DNA of 64,000 nucleotides from Corallococcus sp. EGB (GTDB lineage Bacteria > Myxococcota > Myxococcia > Myxococcales > Myxococcaceae). Position 1 is the stretch's first letter. The number at the start of each line of letters is the position of its first letter. Positions 9,302 to 16,565 of the stretch are shown here, in pieces. The stretch covers positions 7,537,356 to 7,601,355 of the forward strand of contig NZ_CP079946.1 in NCBI RefSeq assembly GCF_019968905.1, written 5' to 3'. A program made the translations under genes and the position numbers. Below the pieces are notes generated by a model. That model did no database searches. It was given only the letters and a program-made list of their open reading frames with translations, and was not told the DNA's origin.

Positions 9302-10132
9302 ATGCGCCCTGCCTCCCCCGTCCCCACCCTGTCCGCCCGGCCCCGCCTGTCGGATTTCTTCCAAGGCGTGGGGGTGCTCGGACGCGCCTTCCGGCTCCTC
9401 TTCCGCTCCCGCCGCCTCTTCCTGCTGTCCAGCCTGTGCGCGGTCCTCACCGCCGTCACCCTGGTGGGCCTGGCCGTCGTCCTCTACCGCTACGCCCCCG
9501 CCCTCCTGGAGTCCGTGTGGCCCCAGCCCGGCTCCTGGTACGGCCGCGCCGGCTGGACGCTCGCGCTGGTGCTGGGCGCGCTGGTGGCCTGGGTCGTGGG
9601 CGCCAACGTGGTGCCCCCGCTCCTGCTCACGCCGCTGCAGGACCCGCTGTCCGAAGCCACCGAGGCCGCGTGCGCCCGGACCGACGCCGTGCGCTCCCCT
9701 GCATCCTTCCTGCGCGGGCTGACGACAGGGCTGTTGCACACGCTCGCCCGCATGGCGCTGCTGCTCCTGGGGCTGGCCATCCTCCTGCCGCTGAACCTGG
9801 TGCCGGGCGCGGGCAGCGTGGCGTTCACCGTGCTGGCCAGCGTGTGGACCATGCTCTGGATGGCGGCGGAGCACCTGGCCACGCCCATGACGCGCCACCT
9901 GTACCCCTTCGCCGAGGTGCGCCGCATGCTGCGCGAGCGCCGGGCCCTCTGCCTGGGCTTCGGCGCGGGCGTCTACGTCCTCCTGTGGGTGCCCATCCTC
10001 AACACCTTCTTCCTCCCGGTGGCCATCGTCGGGGGCACCCTCCTCTACCGGGGCCTCCGGGAGGCCGGGGACCTGCCCCCGCCACCGGACGCGGTGGGCC
10101 CCGGGGGCGCGCCGCCCGGCGGCAGGGGCTAG
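9302..10132 (+). CDS. EI24/CysZ-like integral membrane protein
   Basis: A roughly 276-residue inner-membrane protein. After an N-terminal cytosolic stretch (RLSDFFQGVGVLGRAFRLL) there are at least four strongly hydrophobic segments (about residues 40-65, 80-105, 150-185, 215-250). The amphipathic motif NVVPPLLLTPLQDPLSE and the charged loop TPMTRHLYPFAEVRRMLRER fit the EI24/CysZ family, which in E. coli includes a sulfate permease. Whether this one moves sulfate is unknown. Proximity to gshA would fit sulfur assimilation, but the two are divergent and may only share a promoter region. An in-frame GTG at 9269 would add 11 residues; the ATG at 9302 is preferred because the family domain begins just after it, though no strong ribosome site marks either. 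Confidence 0.8.
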   Translation: MRPASPVPTLSARPRLSDFFQGVGVLGRAFRLLFRSRRLFLLSSLCAVLTAVTLVGLAVVLYRYAPALLESVWPQPGSWYGRAGWTLALVLGALVAWVVGANVVPPLLLTPLQDPLSEATEAACARTDAVRSPASFLRGLTTGLLHTLARMALLLLGLAILLPLNLVPGAGSVAFTVLASVWTMLWMAAEHLATPMTRHLYPFAEVRRMLRERRALCLGFGAGVYVLLWVPILNTFFLPVAIVGGTLLYRGLREAGDLPPPPDAVGPGGAPPGGRG

Positions 10133-10359
10133 CGCGAAATAAAGGGGGATGCCGGGTGTCCGTACGTCCAGGCCGCCCGGGAACGCATTGCCTGCGGCAG
10201 ACGTTCTCGGTCGCTAGTGACAAGGCCACGCCTTGAAGCACCTGGAAGCCGTGATTAGGCTTGCCCGGCCGCTGCCTGGCCCCTTGCCTCTCGTCGAACC
10301 GTTCGGATTCACAAGGCTTTTCACGCATCACCCGGGGCGCCTCTCGCACCCCAGCTGGG

Positions 10360-13300
10360 ATGAACCGCATGCCGCGCATCTTCCGCCGCATCACCGCCGT
10401 CGCCGTTCTGTTGGGGGCCTGGGCCTACGCAGGCAGTGACCGAGCGCCCCTCCCGCTCACCGTGGGAGCGGCGGAGGCGGGGCAGGACTCCTGGGACGGC
10501 GCACTGCCGTCCTCGGGCAGCAAGGGAGAGAAGGCCCCTCACGACCTCAACAGCCTCCGCGTCCTCACGAAGGTCATCCTCTACGTGAAGGAGAACTACG
10601 TCGACCCCAAGCGGGTGAAGCCCAAGGAGATGATGATCGCCTCCCTGGAGTACGTGGAGAAGAGCGTCCCGGACGTGCTCGTGGACGGCAACGCGGAGAC
10701 GGGCAAGCTCAACGTCAACGTCAACGGCAAGCAGAAGGAGTTCGACATCTCCCACGTGGACTCCCTGTGGAAGATGTCCTTCGCGCTGAAGGACGTGTTC
10801 GACTTCCTGTCCAAGAACATGCGCCCCATCGAGGAGACGCGTGACATCGAGTACGCCGCCGTCAACGGCATGCTCTCCACGCTGGATCCGCACTCGGTGC
10901 TGCTGCGCCCGGAGCTGTACCGGGAGATGAAGCTGTCCACCAAGGGCGAGTTCGGCGGCCTGGGCTTCGTCATCCAGATGAAGGAGGGCAACCTCACCGT
11001 GGTGAAGGTGCTGCCCAAGACGCCCGCGTCGCGCGCCGGCATCCAGAAGGACGACCGCATCAAGAAGATTGGCGAGGAGTCCACCGTCAACATGGACCTC
11101 AACGAGGCCGTGTCCAAGCTGCGCGGCCCGGTGGACAGCCGCATCACCATCACCGTGGAGCGCGACGGCTGGGACAAGCCGCGCAACATGACGGTGGCGC
11201 GCGCCATGATTTCCATCGAGTCCGTGCAGCACAAGCTGCTCGCGGGCGGCGTGGGCTACGTGCGCCTGAAGAACTTCCAGGGCAACACCACGCGCGACCT
11301 GGAGGCGGCGCTGACGGACATCCGCAAGCAGGCGGACGCCAAGGGCGGCTTCAAGGGCCTGGTGCTGGACCTGCGCGGCAACCCGGGCGGTCTGCTGGAG
11401 CAGGCCATCCAGGTGTCGGACACGTTCCTGTCCAAGGGCACCATCGTCGCGACGGTGGGCTTCAGCGACAAGCTGCGCGAGGAGAAGCGCGCGCGCCCCA
11501 CGGAGGGCGAGGAGTCCTACCCCATCGCGGTGCTGGTGAACGCGGGCAGCGCCTCCGCGTCTGAAATCGTGGCGGGCGCGCTCAAGAACCTGGACCGCGC
11601 GGTCATCATCGGGCGCCAGACGTTCGGCAAGGGCAGCGTGCAGGTGCTCTACGACTTCCCGGACGACAGCGCGCTCAAGCTGACCATCGCCAAGTACCTC
11701 ACCCCGGGCGACGTCTCCATCCAGGAGGTGGGCATCGTGCCGGACATCCAGCTGGTCCCCACGCGCGTCACCGCGGACCGGGTGGACGTGTTCGCGCCGC
11801 GCAAGTCCATGGGCGAGGCGGACCTGGATCAGCACTTCGGCAACCCGGACTCCACCACCGTCGCCAAGAAGCGCGAGGAGGTGCTCGACCGCGAGAAGCC
11901 GGGCACCAGCCTCAAGTACCTGAAGGTGGACGAGAAGGCCGTCCAGGCCGCCGCCGCCAAGAAGGAGGAGCCCAAGGAGAAGGTCGCCGCCAAGCCGCCC
12001 GCCAAGGACGCCAAGAAGGAGCACGGCCAGAATGATCCGCTCCTGGACGTGGACGTGGCCGGCCAGGGCGAGGACCTGGACGACCAGCTGGACGCGGAGT
12101 CCCAGGAGGAGATCAAGGAGGACTTCGAGGTCCAGTTCGCGCGCGACTTCATCGTGAAGGTGCCGGCGGTGAAGCGCTCCGAGCAGATCGCCAAGGGCAA
12201 GCAGTTCGTGGAGCAGAAGCGCCAGGAGGAGGAGCAGCGCATCAACAACGCCATCGCCGCCCTGGGCCTGGACTGGAGCCCCGGCCCCACGCCGAAGAAC
12301 GTGCAGCTGGACGCCAGCTTCTCCCCGGGTCCGGACGTGAAGATCGCCGCCGGCGAGCAGATGGACATGGTCATCAACGTGGAGAACAAGGGCACCGAGC
12401 CGCTCAAGCGCGTGCGTGGCTGGACGGAGAGCGACAACGCGTTCCTCGACCGCCGCGAGTTCCTCTTCGGCGCCCTGGCGCCGGGGGAGAAGAAGTCCTG
12501 GAAGGTGCAGGTGCGCCTGCCCAAGGACCTCACCAGCCGCCGCGACGACGTGAAGGTGAAGCTGTTCGACGACAACGGCCCGCTGCGCGACACGCTCGTG
12601 TCGGAGCTGTCCTTCGTGGAGCTGCCCCGTCCCACGTTCGCGTTCAACTGGCAGGTGGTGGATGACTGCGCCGAGTGCAACGGCGACGGCGTCGTGCAGC
12701 GCGGCGAGGACGTCACGGTGGTGCTGGACGTCACCAACACGGGCGCGGGCCCGGCGCTGGACTCGTTCGCGCAGATCAAGAACGGCGGCGACGCGAACAT
12801 CTTCATCGAGAAGGGCCGCTTCAAGCTGGGCGAGCTCAAGCCCGGTGAGACCAAGACGGCGCGCTTCCAGGTGTCGCTGAAGAAGGGCTACAAGGGCGAC
12901 ACCTTCCCGCTGAAGCTGGCCATCCTGGACGAGCCCCTGGAGGAGTTCGTCCTGGAGAAGCTCCAGCTGCCCGTGAAGGACGGCCCGGTGGCCCCGCTGG
13001 AGGCGAAGAAGGGCCTGGTGAAGCTCAACGACAAGGCGGAGCTGTTCGCCGCCCCCACCGCGGATGCCCGTCCGGTGGCGAAGCTGCCCCAGGGCGCGCT
13101 GCTCAACCTGGAGGCCACCACCAAGGGCTTCTACAAGGTCGCGCTGGAGAAGGACCGCTTCGCCTTCGTCCGCACGCAGGACGCGAAGGAAGTGAAGACC
13201 GGCAAGGCCGCGGCGCCCAAGACGGTGGCCTACACCACCACGCACCAGCCGCCGGACATCAAGCTGGACGTGGATCCATCCCACGGCGGCGTGGTGGTGA

Positions 13301-13614
13301 ACGGCGACAAGTTCAGCCTCTCCGGCGTGGTGAAGGACCCCAACGGCCTCCTGGACGTCTACGTGCTGGTCAACGACCAGAAGGTCTACTTCAAGGCCGT
13401 GGACCCCAAGGGCGGCGAGCCCAACACGCTGAAGTTCACCTCGGACTTCGCGCTCAAGGAGGGCAACAACAACGTGCTGGTGGTGGCCCGTGAGAGCACC
13501 GAGTTCGCCAGCCGCCGCACCCTGGTCATCCGCCGCCGTCCGGCGGAGGTGGCGCAGAAGGTGACGACGCCCGCCGCCGCGGCCACCACGCCGGTGAAGC
13601 CGCGCCAGCAGTAG
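10360..13614 (+). CDS. Large exported S41 (tail-specific) protease with C-terminal CARDB/SH3-like extension
   Basis: A 1084-residue C-terminal processing peptidase. The N terminus has a basic, hydrophobic export signal (RIFRRITAVAVLLGAWAYAG). A PDZ domain lies at about residues 197-290 (GLGFVIQMKEG, PASRAGIQKDDRI), and the S41 core at about 300-480. The catalytic Ser is in NAGSASASE near 397 and the Lys in TFGKGSVQ near 424; LRGNPGGLLEQA is the conserved substrate-site loop. A charged Lys/Glu linker (about 530-660) leads to two CARDB/Big-like beta domains (about 650-880), an SH3-like segment (LFAAPTADARPVAKLPQGALL) and another beta-sandwich. Classical Prc/CtpA proteins are 400-700 residues, so the extension is unusual. 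Start: the ATG at 10360 lies just before the signal peptide; one at 10369 is also possible. It probably acts in the periplasm. Confidence 0.93.
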   Translation: MNRMPRIFRRITAVAVLLGAWAYAGSDRAPLPLTVGAAEAGQDSWDGALPSSGSKGEKAPHDLNSLRVLTKVILYVKENYVDPKRVKPKEMMIASLEYVEKSVPDVLVDGNAETGKLNVNVNGKQKEFDISHVDSLWKMSFALKDVFDFLSKNMRPIEETRDIEYAAVNGMLSTLDPHSVLLRPELYREMKLSTKGEFGGLGFVIQMKEGNLTVVKVLPKTPASRAGIQKDDRIKKIGEESTVNMDLNEAVSKLRGPVDSRITITVERDGWDKPRNMTVARAMISIESVQHKLLAGGVGYVRLKNFQGNTTRDLEAALTDIRKQADAKGGFKGLVLDLRGNPGGLLEQAIQVSDTFLSKGTIVATVGFSDKLREEKRARPTEGEESYPIAVLVNAGSASASEIVAGALKNLDRAVIIGRQTFGKGSVQVLYDFPDDSALKLTIAKYLTPGDVSIQEVGIVPDIQLVPTRVTADRVDVFAPRKSMGEADLDQHFGNPDSTTVAKKREEVLDREKPGTSLKYLKVDEKAVQAAAAKKEEPKEKVAAKPPAKDAKKEHGQNDPLLDVDVAGQGEDLDDQLDAESQEEIKEDFEVQFARDFIVKVPAVKRSEQIAKGKQFVEQKRQEEEQRINNAIAALGLDWSPGPTPKNVQLDASFSPGPDVKIAAGEQMDMVINVENKGTEPLKRVRGWTESDNAFLDRREFLFGALAPGEKKSWKVQVRLPKDLTSRRDDVKVKLFDDNGPLRDTLVSELSFVELPRPTFAFNWQVVDDCAECNGDGVVQRGEDVTVVLDVTNTGAGPALDSFAQIKNGGDANIFIEKGRFKLGELKPGETKTARFQVSLKKGYKGDTFPLKLAILDEPLEEFVLEKLQLPVKDGPVAPLEAKKGLVKLNDKAELFAAPTADARPVAKLPQGALLNLEATTKGFYKVALEKDRFAFVRTQDAKEVKTGKAAAPKTVAYTTTHQPPDIKLDVDPSHGGVVVNGDKFSLSGVVKDPNGLLDVYVLVNDQKVYFKAVDPKGGEPNTLKFTSDFALKEGNNNVLVVARESTEFASRRTLVIRRRPAEVAQKVTTPAAAATTPVKPRQQ

Positions 13615-13647
13615 TCCCCCGGTCACTCGGCCGGAGCGCCTGACCCA

Positions 13648-13719
13648 CGGGCGGCTCGCTCCCAGCGGACGCTCCCCTCGCACAGGGGGGCGTTTCCCTG
13701 GGGGAGGGCCGCCCGTTTT
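13648..13719 (+). terminator. Terminator after the S41 protease gene
   Basis: An inner 10-bp hairpin at 13669-13693 (one G-T pair, 5-nt loop) is followed by TTT. An outer 8-bp stem pairs 13648-13655 with 13708-13715 and ends in TTTT at 13716-13719. It sits 34 bases after the protease stop and just before the next promoter-like sequence, as expected for an intrinsic terminator. Confidence 0.75.
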
Positions 13720-13720
13720 G

Positions 13721-13750
13721 TTGACGCTTCACCGAGGCCCGATTTAGGGT
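13721..13750 (+). promoter_or_regulatory. Possible sigma-70-type promoter for the 13807 gene
   Basis: A TTGACG hexamer (13721-13726, five of six consensus matches) is followed after 18 bases by TAGGGT (13745-13750, a weak -10). It lies directly downstream of the terminator and 57 bases upstream of the ATG. The -35 is convincing, the -10 is not. Confidence 0.35.
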
Positions 13751-13806
13751 CCGCCGGAGGTGGGCGCCCGCTTGGCCGGCATGCGTCCCGGAGGCGTGAT
13801 TCCCCC

Positions 13807-14715
13807 ATGCGGACGTTCAGTCGGTGGCTGGTGCTCGCGACGGCGCTGTCCGGGGCCGCGGCCCATGCGGACGACAACGACCTGGTCATTTCCCGCTACG
13901 GCGTCGAGCGCCGCGGCTCCACGCCGGTCATCACCGGCACGGAGTTCGCGGAGGCCAGCGCGGACTTCCGCGCCTTCGCGCGCACGTACGGGGCGGTGAT
14001 CAGCTCGGCGAACCTGATGCCGCCGCGCACCACGGGCCATTCCGGCTTCGCGTTCAACGCGGAGCTGTCCGTGGTGTCGCTGCCGGAGGAGGTGGCGCTG
14101 CCCACGGAGAAGGCGCAGCCGGGCTCCGTGCTGGTGCCGTCGCTGCACGTGCGCAAGGGCCTGCCCTTCTCGCTGGAGCTGGGCGGGCGCGTGGGCTGGA
14201 TCGAGAAGAGCAAGATGGTGACGGCCACGGGCGAGCTGAAGTGGGCCCTCAACGAGGGCTTCACGTACCTGCCGGACGTGGGCTTGCGCCTGCACGTGAC
14301 GAAGCTCTTCGGCGCGAACGACCTGGACCTGACCACCACGGGCCTGGACATCGGCGTGGGCAAGCAGTTCCCCCTGGGCGGCATGGTGACGCTGACGCCC
14401 TACGGCGGCCTGGACCTCAACTTCGTCAGCGCCACCACGCGCACGCTGGACTTCGACCCCAGCCGCTCCCCGGCGGACGCGGCGGGCAACGACTCGCGCG
14501 ACGCGCTCATCAACTCCGCGCAGTACTCGCGCGTGAAGGCGGGCGACAACCTCACCCCGCGCTTCTACGCGGGCGCGCGCTTCATTGGCGGCGTGCTGCA
14601 GCTGGGCGCGGAGGTTTCAGTCACCCGCCTGGGCAGCTTCGACCAGCCGGGCGCCGGCAGCCGCGACCTGCCCTCCGTCGTCGCCTTCAACACCACGCTG
14701 GGCCTGGACTTCTAG
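13807..14715 (+). CDS. Secreted outer-membrane barrel-like protein, function unknown
   Basis: A 302-residue protein with a typical Sec signal peptide (MRTFSRWLVLATALSGAAAH, cleavage around HA-DD). The mature chain is rich in alternating beta-strand segments (LVPSLHVRKGLPFSLELGG, TGLDIGVGKQFPLGG, RFYAGARFIGGVLQLGAE, FNTTLGLDF) with a final aromatic residue, as in outer-membrane beta-barrels. I do not recognise a named family. GGAGG lies about 12 bases before the ATG. It is preceded by a terminator and promoter-like sequence, so it is probably transcribed alone. Its stop codon directly abuts the stop of the convergent phosphodiesterase gene with no spacer. A porin or transporter role is conceivable but not shown. 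Confidence 0.85.
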   Translation: MRTFSRWLVLATALSGAAAHADDNDLVISRYGVERRGSTPVITGTEFAEASADFRAFARTYGAVISSANLMPPRTTGHSGFAFNAELSVVSLPEEVALPTEKAQPGSVLVPSLHVRKGLPFSLELGGRVGWIEKSKMVTATGELKWALNEGFTYLPDVGLRLHVTKLFGANDLDLTTTGLDIGVGKQFPLGGMVTLTPYGGLDLNFVSATTRTLDFDPSRSPADAAGNDSRDALINSAQYSRVKAGDNLTPRFYAGARFIGGVLQLGAEVSVTRLGSFDQPGAGSRDLPSVVAFNTTLGLDF

Positions 14716-15432
14716 TCAGCGCAGGGCCTCGCGCACGAGGCCCGGGCGGTTGGTGATGAGGTAGGACACCCCCAGGTCCCGCAGCTCGCGGGCGCGCTGG
14801 GGGTCATCCACCGTCCACGCCGCCACGCGCAGCCCGGCGTCGTTCCACGCGGCCACCCGCTCCGGCGTGCACGCCTCGTGGAACGGGTGCACCGAGTGCG
14901 ACGACACCAGCGGGCTCAGCGCGTACGCCTGCAGCGCCCAGGGCTTGTCCGGGTCGATGAGGAAGCCCCGGCGCAGCGTGGGCGCCGCCGCCGCCAGCCG
15001 GAAGAGGCACAGCGGGTTGAAGCTGGACACCACCACGCGGCCCGCCAGGTCCCGCTCGCGCACCAGCCGGGCCACGCCCTCCGCCAGGCCGCCGTCGTCG
15101 AAGCGGTCGCACTTGAGCTCGATGTTGACGAGGAAGTGCTCCGGCAGCGCGTCCAGCACCGCCTCCAGCAGCGGGATGCGCGCGGGGGCGAAGCCCAGGG
15201 GCGTGCCCACGTCCGCGCGGGAGAGCTTCCACCACGGCGTGGTGCGCACCTCCCACGGCTGCCCCGCGAGGCGGTCCAGGCGCTCGTCGTGGCACACCAC
15301 CACCTCCCCGGAGCCGCACACCATGGCGTCCAGCTCCACGCCGTCCGCGCCCTGGCGCACGGCCTGCGCGAAGGCCTCCAGGGTGTTCTCGGGGGCGTCG
15401 GCGCTGGCACCACGGTGAGCGAGCAGGAGCAT
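14716..15432 (-). CDS. Glycerophosphodiester phosphodiesterase (GDPD)
   Basis: A 238-residue enzyme of the GDPD (UgpQ/GlpQ) TIM-barrel family, which hydrolyses glycerophosphodiesters from phospholipid turnover to glycerol-3-phosphate and an alcohol. Key residues are visible: His6-Arg7 in LLLAHRGA, Glu33 and Asp35 in DGVELDAMV, and His48-Asp49 in VVCHDE; NIELK and the C-terminal AWTVDDP and GVSYLITNRP motifs complete the family signature. There is no signal peptide, so a cytosolic, UgpQ-like enzyme is expected. The ATG at 15432 was chosen because the catalytic HRG follows at once; an upstream extension of the open frame encodes low-quality sequence. It converges on the barrel protein gene with no intergenic space. 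Confidence 0.93.
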   Translation of the reverse strand: MLLLAHRGASADAPENTLEAFAQAVRQGADGVELDAMVCGSGEVVVCHDERLDRLAGQPWEVRTTPWWKLSRADVGTPLGFAPARIPLLEAVLDALPEHFLVNIELKCDRFDDGGLAEGVARLVRERDLAGRVVVSSFNPLCLFRLAAAAPTLRRGFLIDPDKPWALQAYALSPLVSSHSVHPFHEACTPERVAAWNDAGLRVAAWTVDDPQRARELRDLGVSYLITNRPGLVREALR

Positions 15433-15549
15433 GGGGGCGCAGTGTGCGCTGGAAGGGCCCCCGGGCGCAGCGCCCACGTGGCGGGCGCGTCCAGGGGTGG
15501 ACGCGAGCGCGACTTGCCACGCGGGGGGCTTTATTGCAGTGTCCAACGC

Positions 15550-15771
15550 ATGCTGGGCCTCGGAGAGATCATCGTCCTCGGCTTCATCCTGCTGGTGGTC
15601 TTCTCGGCCGCCCGGATGGGGCAGCTGGGCAACGCGGTGGGCAAGTTCGTCTACTCGTTCCGCAAGGCGTCCCGCGGCGAGGACCTGGTGGACGTGAAGC
15701 ACCTGCCCCACTCGCGCCGGGGCCACACCGACGCGGACTTCACGGAAACGCCCAAGGACCGGCGCTCCTAG
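15550..15771 (+). CDS. TatA/E-like small membrane protein
   Basis: A 73-residue protein with the TatA layout: a short periplasmic N terminus, one membrane helix (GEIIVLGFILLVVFSAA), a hinge, an amphipathic helix (GQLGNAVGKFVYSFRKAS), and a charged tail. TatA subunits form the pore of the twin-arginine protein export system. The usual FGP hinge is changed (FSAARMGQLG), and no tatB or tatC is adjacent, so it may be a diverged TatA/TatE paralogue or a TatA-like protein with another role. It is divergently placed from the GDPD gene with 117 bases between the starts. Its stop overlaps by four bases the 3' end of the convergent gene at 15768. Confidence 0.75.
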   Translation: MLGLGEIIVLGFILLVVFSAARMGQLGNAVGKFVYSFRKASRGEDLVDVKHLPHSRRGHTDADFTETPKDRRS

Positions 15772-16559
15772 AACTCCTCCCCTGTCGGCAGCACCAGGGG
15801 ACCGGGCGGGCTGCCGGGCGCTGGCGCGAGCAGGAGGCGCGCGGCCTGCTGACGCAGCGCGGGCAACAGCCCCGTGTCCTCCACCAGCTCGCGCAGGTCC
15901 AGGGTGCTGAGCAGCGGCACCAGCTTGGCGCCCACCTCCGGCGGCAGGTACGGGTTGAAGACGAGCGCGCGGCGCACCTTGGGGCGCACGGACCAGCGCG
16001 GCGACTTCCAGATTTCGACGAGCGGCTCCGGACGCGCGGGCCTGCGCGCGGCGATGCGCACCACCAGGTCCTCGGTGAGGCGCGGGTTGATGAGCACGTT
16101 GCGCAGCACGGCCGGGTTGCTGACGGTGGCCAGGCGCGACAGCACGTCCGGGTCACGCGTGAGGCGGGCCTGCTGCTTCAGGTGCCCCAGGGACTGGCTG
16201 GCGGCCTGCGCGTCCGCGCGGGCGGCGGCGTCCGCGTCCAGCTCCTTGCGCGCGGGGCCCTGGGCGAAGAGGTCCGCCACCGCCTCCAGCGACTGCACGT
16301 GGGCCATGCGCCGGAGCGCCTCCACGTGGGGGATGTGCTCGGCCTCCTGGTCCAACGCGGCCAGGAAGTCCGACAGCACGCAGGTGGCGGGGGCCTGCCC
16401 GGCGCGAGACAGCGTCAGCAGGTGGCCAATGAGCTCGTTGGTATCGAACGGCTCGCGCCGGGCGAGCTCCCGCGCGGCGGCCTTGCGGCGCACGATGGCG
16501 CCTCCGCCCAGGGCGTGCAGGTGGCGCGCGAGCGCCCGGGCCTCATCCAGCGAGGGCAT
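15768..16559 (-). CDS. Helical-repeat protein of unknown function
   Basis: A 263-residue cytosolic-looking protein without signal peptide or membrane segment. The second half contains short repeated units built around N-P-x-(L/V)-(R/P) (SNPAVLRNVLINPRLTEDLV, FNPYLPPEVGAKL). They resemble the leucine-variant/HEAT-type helical repeats that myxobacteria often use as protein-binding scaffolds. I do not recognise a family. The ATG at 16559 lies six bases after the stop of the zinc-ribbon gene on the same strand, so the two are probably co-transcribed, with the zinc-ribbon gene first. A function linked to that membrane protein is possible but only inferred from position. Confidence 0.8.
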   Translation of the reverse strand: MPSLDEARALARHLHALGGGAIVRRKAAARELARREPFDTNELIGHLLTLSRAGQAPATCVLSDFLAALDQEAEHIPHVEALRRMAHVQSLEAVADLFAQGPARKELDADAAARADAQAASQSLGHLKQQARLTRDPDVLSRLATVSNPAVLRNVLINPRLTEDLVVRIAARRPARPEPLVEIWKSPRWSVRPKVRRALVFNPYLPPEVGAKLVPLLSTLDLRELVEDTGLLPALRQQAARLLLAPAPGSPPGPLVLPTGEEF

Positions 16560-16565
16560 GACGTC

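Noticed and set aside
10321-13683. A 1120-codon open frame antisense to the S41 protease
   Set aside because: Composition typical of the shadow frame of a high-GC gene (Leu/His/Val/Arg repeats, no motifs), whereas the plus strand has a complete protease.
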